From Oscillospiraceae bacterium (GTDB taxonomy: Bacteria > Bacillota_A > Clostridia > Oscillospirales > Oscillospiraceae), in assembly GCA_017411665.1 (NCBI GenBank), contig JAFQPT010000187.1:1-6378 (forward strand): DNA of 6,378 nt, written 5' to 3'. The notes below the pieces were generated by a model, which saw nothing but the letters and a program-made list of their open reading frames with translations, did not search any database and was not told the origin of the DNA. This document shows positions 5,468 to 6,378 of this stretch, in pieces (the first letter of the stretch is position 1; every line of letters begins with the position of its first letter). Both the position numbers and the translations under genes were made by a program.

Positions 5468-6378
5468 AGTTCCAGACGAATCTCACGGATAATCAGTTCC
5501 AGCTGCTTGAGAGACTCAATCTGTACCAGTTGTTGTTTATAGTAGGATGCATGGGGCACTCCCTTGAGATACCATGCCAGTTGTTTTCGGCTTTCTACAC
5601 AGGCAACGCGCTCTCCCTTCAGTTCGGCGCAGCGGCAAACCTGTCGGAAGGCCACGTCCATGCGGTCGGGCAGGGAAGGCAGCTCGGGCTCGGGCAGGCC
5701 TTCCAGTGCGGCTTTTGCTCTGGCAAACAGCCACGGATCACCGAAGCTGCCGCGGCCAATCATTGCCATGTCCGCACCTGTGTACTTCAAAATGTGGACG
5801 GCATCCTCTCCGGAGAATACGTCACCGTTTGCGATAACAGGCACATTGACTGCCTGCTTGACATCGCGAATGATATCCCAGTCAGCCTTGCCTGCGTACA
5901 TCTGCACGCGGGTACGACCGTGGACGGCAATGGCGGCGGCCCCTGCGGCTTCTGCCATTTTTGCAAATTCCACTGCGTTTACATTGCCGCTGTCCCAGCC
6001 CTTACGGAATTTCACCGTGACGGGGACGGGAACTGCTGCATTCACAGCGCTGATGATGTCGCCCGCCAGCTCGGGCGTGCGCATCAGTGCGCTGCCGTCA
6101 CCGCTTTTTACCACTTTTCCCACAGGACAGCCCATGTTGATGTCGATGAAATCCGCACCGGAGATGTCCAGTGCGATTTTGGCGGCTTCCGCCATGACAT
6201 CGGGCTCGTGTCCGAAAATCTGGGCGGCAATGGGGTGGTCGGATTCGTGGATGTATAATAAGTCTTTCGTTTTTCGGTCACCGTAAACCAGAGCTTTTGC
6301 GCTGACCATTTCTGTGGCGGTCAGTGCTGCGCCCTGCTCACGGCAGACTTCACGGAATGCGGCATCGGTCACGCCCGC
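5461..6378 (-). CDS. dusB: tRNA-dihydrouridine synthase, DusB/NifR3-type (5' truncated)
   Basis: Dus enzymes are FMN-dependent flavoproteins that use NADPH to reduce specific uridines in the tRNA D-loop to dihydrouridine. The frame is open to the right edge. The first visible residues AGVTDAAFRE are the family's N-terminal motif, so the GTG at 6372 is an internal Val codon and only a dozen or so residues should be missing. In visible numbering, the catalytic Cys is Cys84 in INMGCPVGKVVKSGDGSALM (80-99). KFRKGWD, VHGRTRVQMYAGKADW, NGDVFSGEDA and MIGRGSFGDPWLF are the later FMN/TIM-barrel motifs. The helical C-terminal domain ends at TGA 5461-5463. It is the first visible gene of the block with the sigma and anti-sigma genes, 7 bases before sigma. 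The DusB-versus-other-Dus assignment rests on the NMGCPV and GDGSALM motifs. Confidence 0.95.
   Translation of the reverse strand, partial: AGVTDAAFREVCREQGAALTATEMVSAKALVYGDRKTKDLLYIHESDHPIAAQIFGHEPDVMAEAAKIALDISGADFIDINMGCPVGKVVKSGDGSALMRTPELAGDIISAVNAAVPVPVTVKFRKGWDSGNVNAVEFAKMAEAAGAAAIAVHGRTRVQMYAGKADWDIIRDVKQAVNVPVIANGDVFSGEDAVHILKYTGADMAMIGRGSFGDPWLFARAKAALEGLPEPELPSLPDRMDVAFRQVCRCAELKGERVACVESRKQLAWYLKGVPHASYYKQQLVQIESLKQLELIIREIRLELR

Noticed and set aside
5326..6286. Plus-strand open frames of 310 and 240 codons opposite dus
   Set aside because: Antisense shadows. The minus frame carries all Dus catalytic and FMN motifs.

Overview
The window is typical chromosomal DNA of a low-to-mid G+C, Gram-positive-type anaerobe of the Clostridia, probably of the Ruminococcaceae/Oscillospiraceae kind. 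This is inferred from the combination of a Rex redox repressor, an ECF sigma / zinc anti-sigma pair, an S-layer-homology (SLH) protein with a Thr-Pro-Ser linker, clear AGGAGG-type ribosome binding sites and U-tailed hairpin terminators. No species-level claim can be made from the sequence alone. I see no IS element, phage gene, CRISPR array, tRNA or rRNA.

Layout, left to right. Positions 1-63 hold the last 20 codons of an unrecognised plus-strand gene. Two back-to-back hairpin terminators (83-112 and 133-160) separate it from everything else, which is on the minus strand. Read in the direction of transcription from the right edge, the minus-strand genes fall into three blocks. Block one (6378 to 3894) is a 5'-truncated tRNA-dihydrouridine synthase (dusB-type), an ECF sigma factor and its membrane-anchored zinc-finger anti-sigma factor. 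These are separated by only 7 and 6 bases and closed by a strong terminator that overlaps the anti-sigma stop codon. Block two (3844 to 1574) starts at a good sigma-A-type promoter carrying a Rex-box-like operator. It contains rex and, 24 bases later, a secreted SLH-domain protein, and ends in a hairpin with a poor U-tract. Block three is mnmE (1534 to 167), a tRNA wobble-uridine modification GTPase with no visible promoter of its own.

How the genes work together: the sigma/anti-sigma pair is a classic envelope-signal switch in which the anti-sigma holds the sigma at the membrane. Rex is the cytoplasmic NADH/NAD+ sensor and probably represses its own promoter, and therefore possibly the surface protein encoded behind it. 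dus and mnmE are tRNA-modification housekeeping genes. The most unusual points are the coupling of rex to a cell-surface SLH protein, the similar Pro/Thr-rich spacers and unrecognised outer domains of the SLH protein and the anti-sigma factor, and mnmE lying outside its usual rnpA-yidC-jag-mnmE-mnmG neighbourhood. I found no convincing evidence of a wholly new system.
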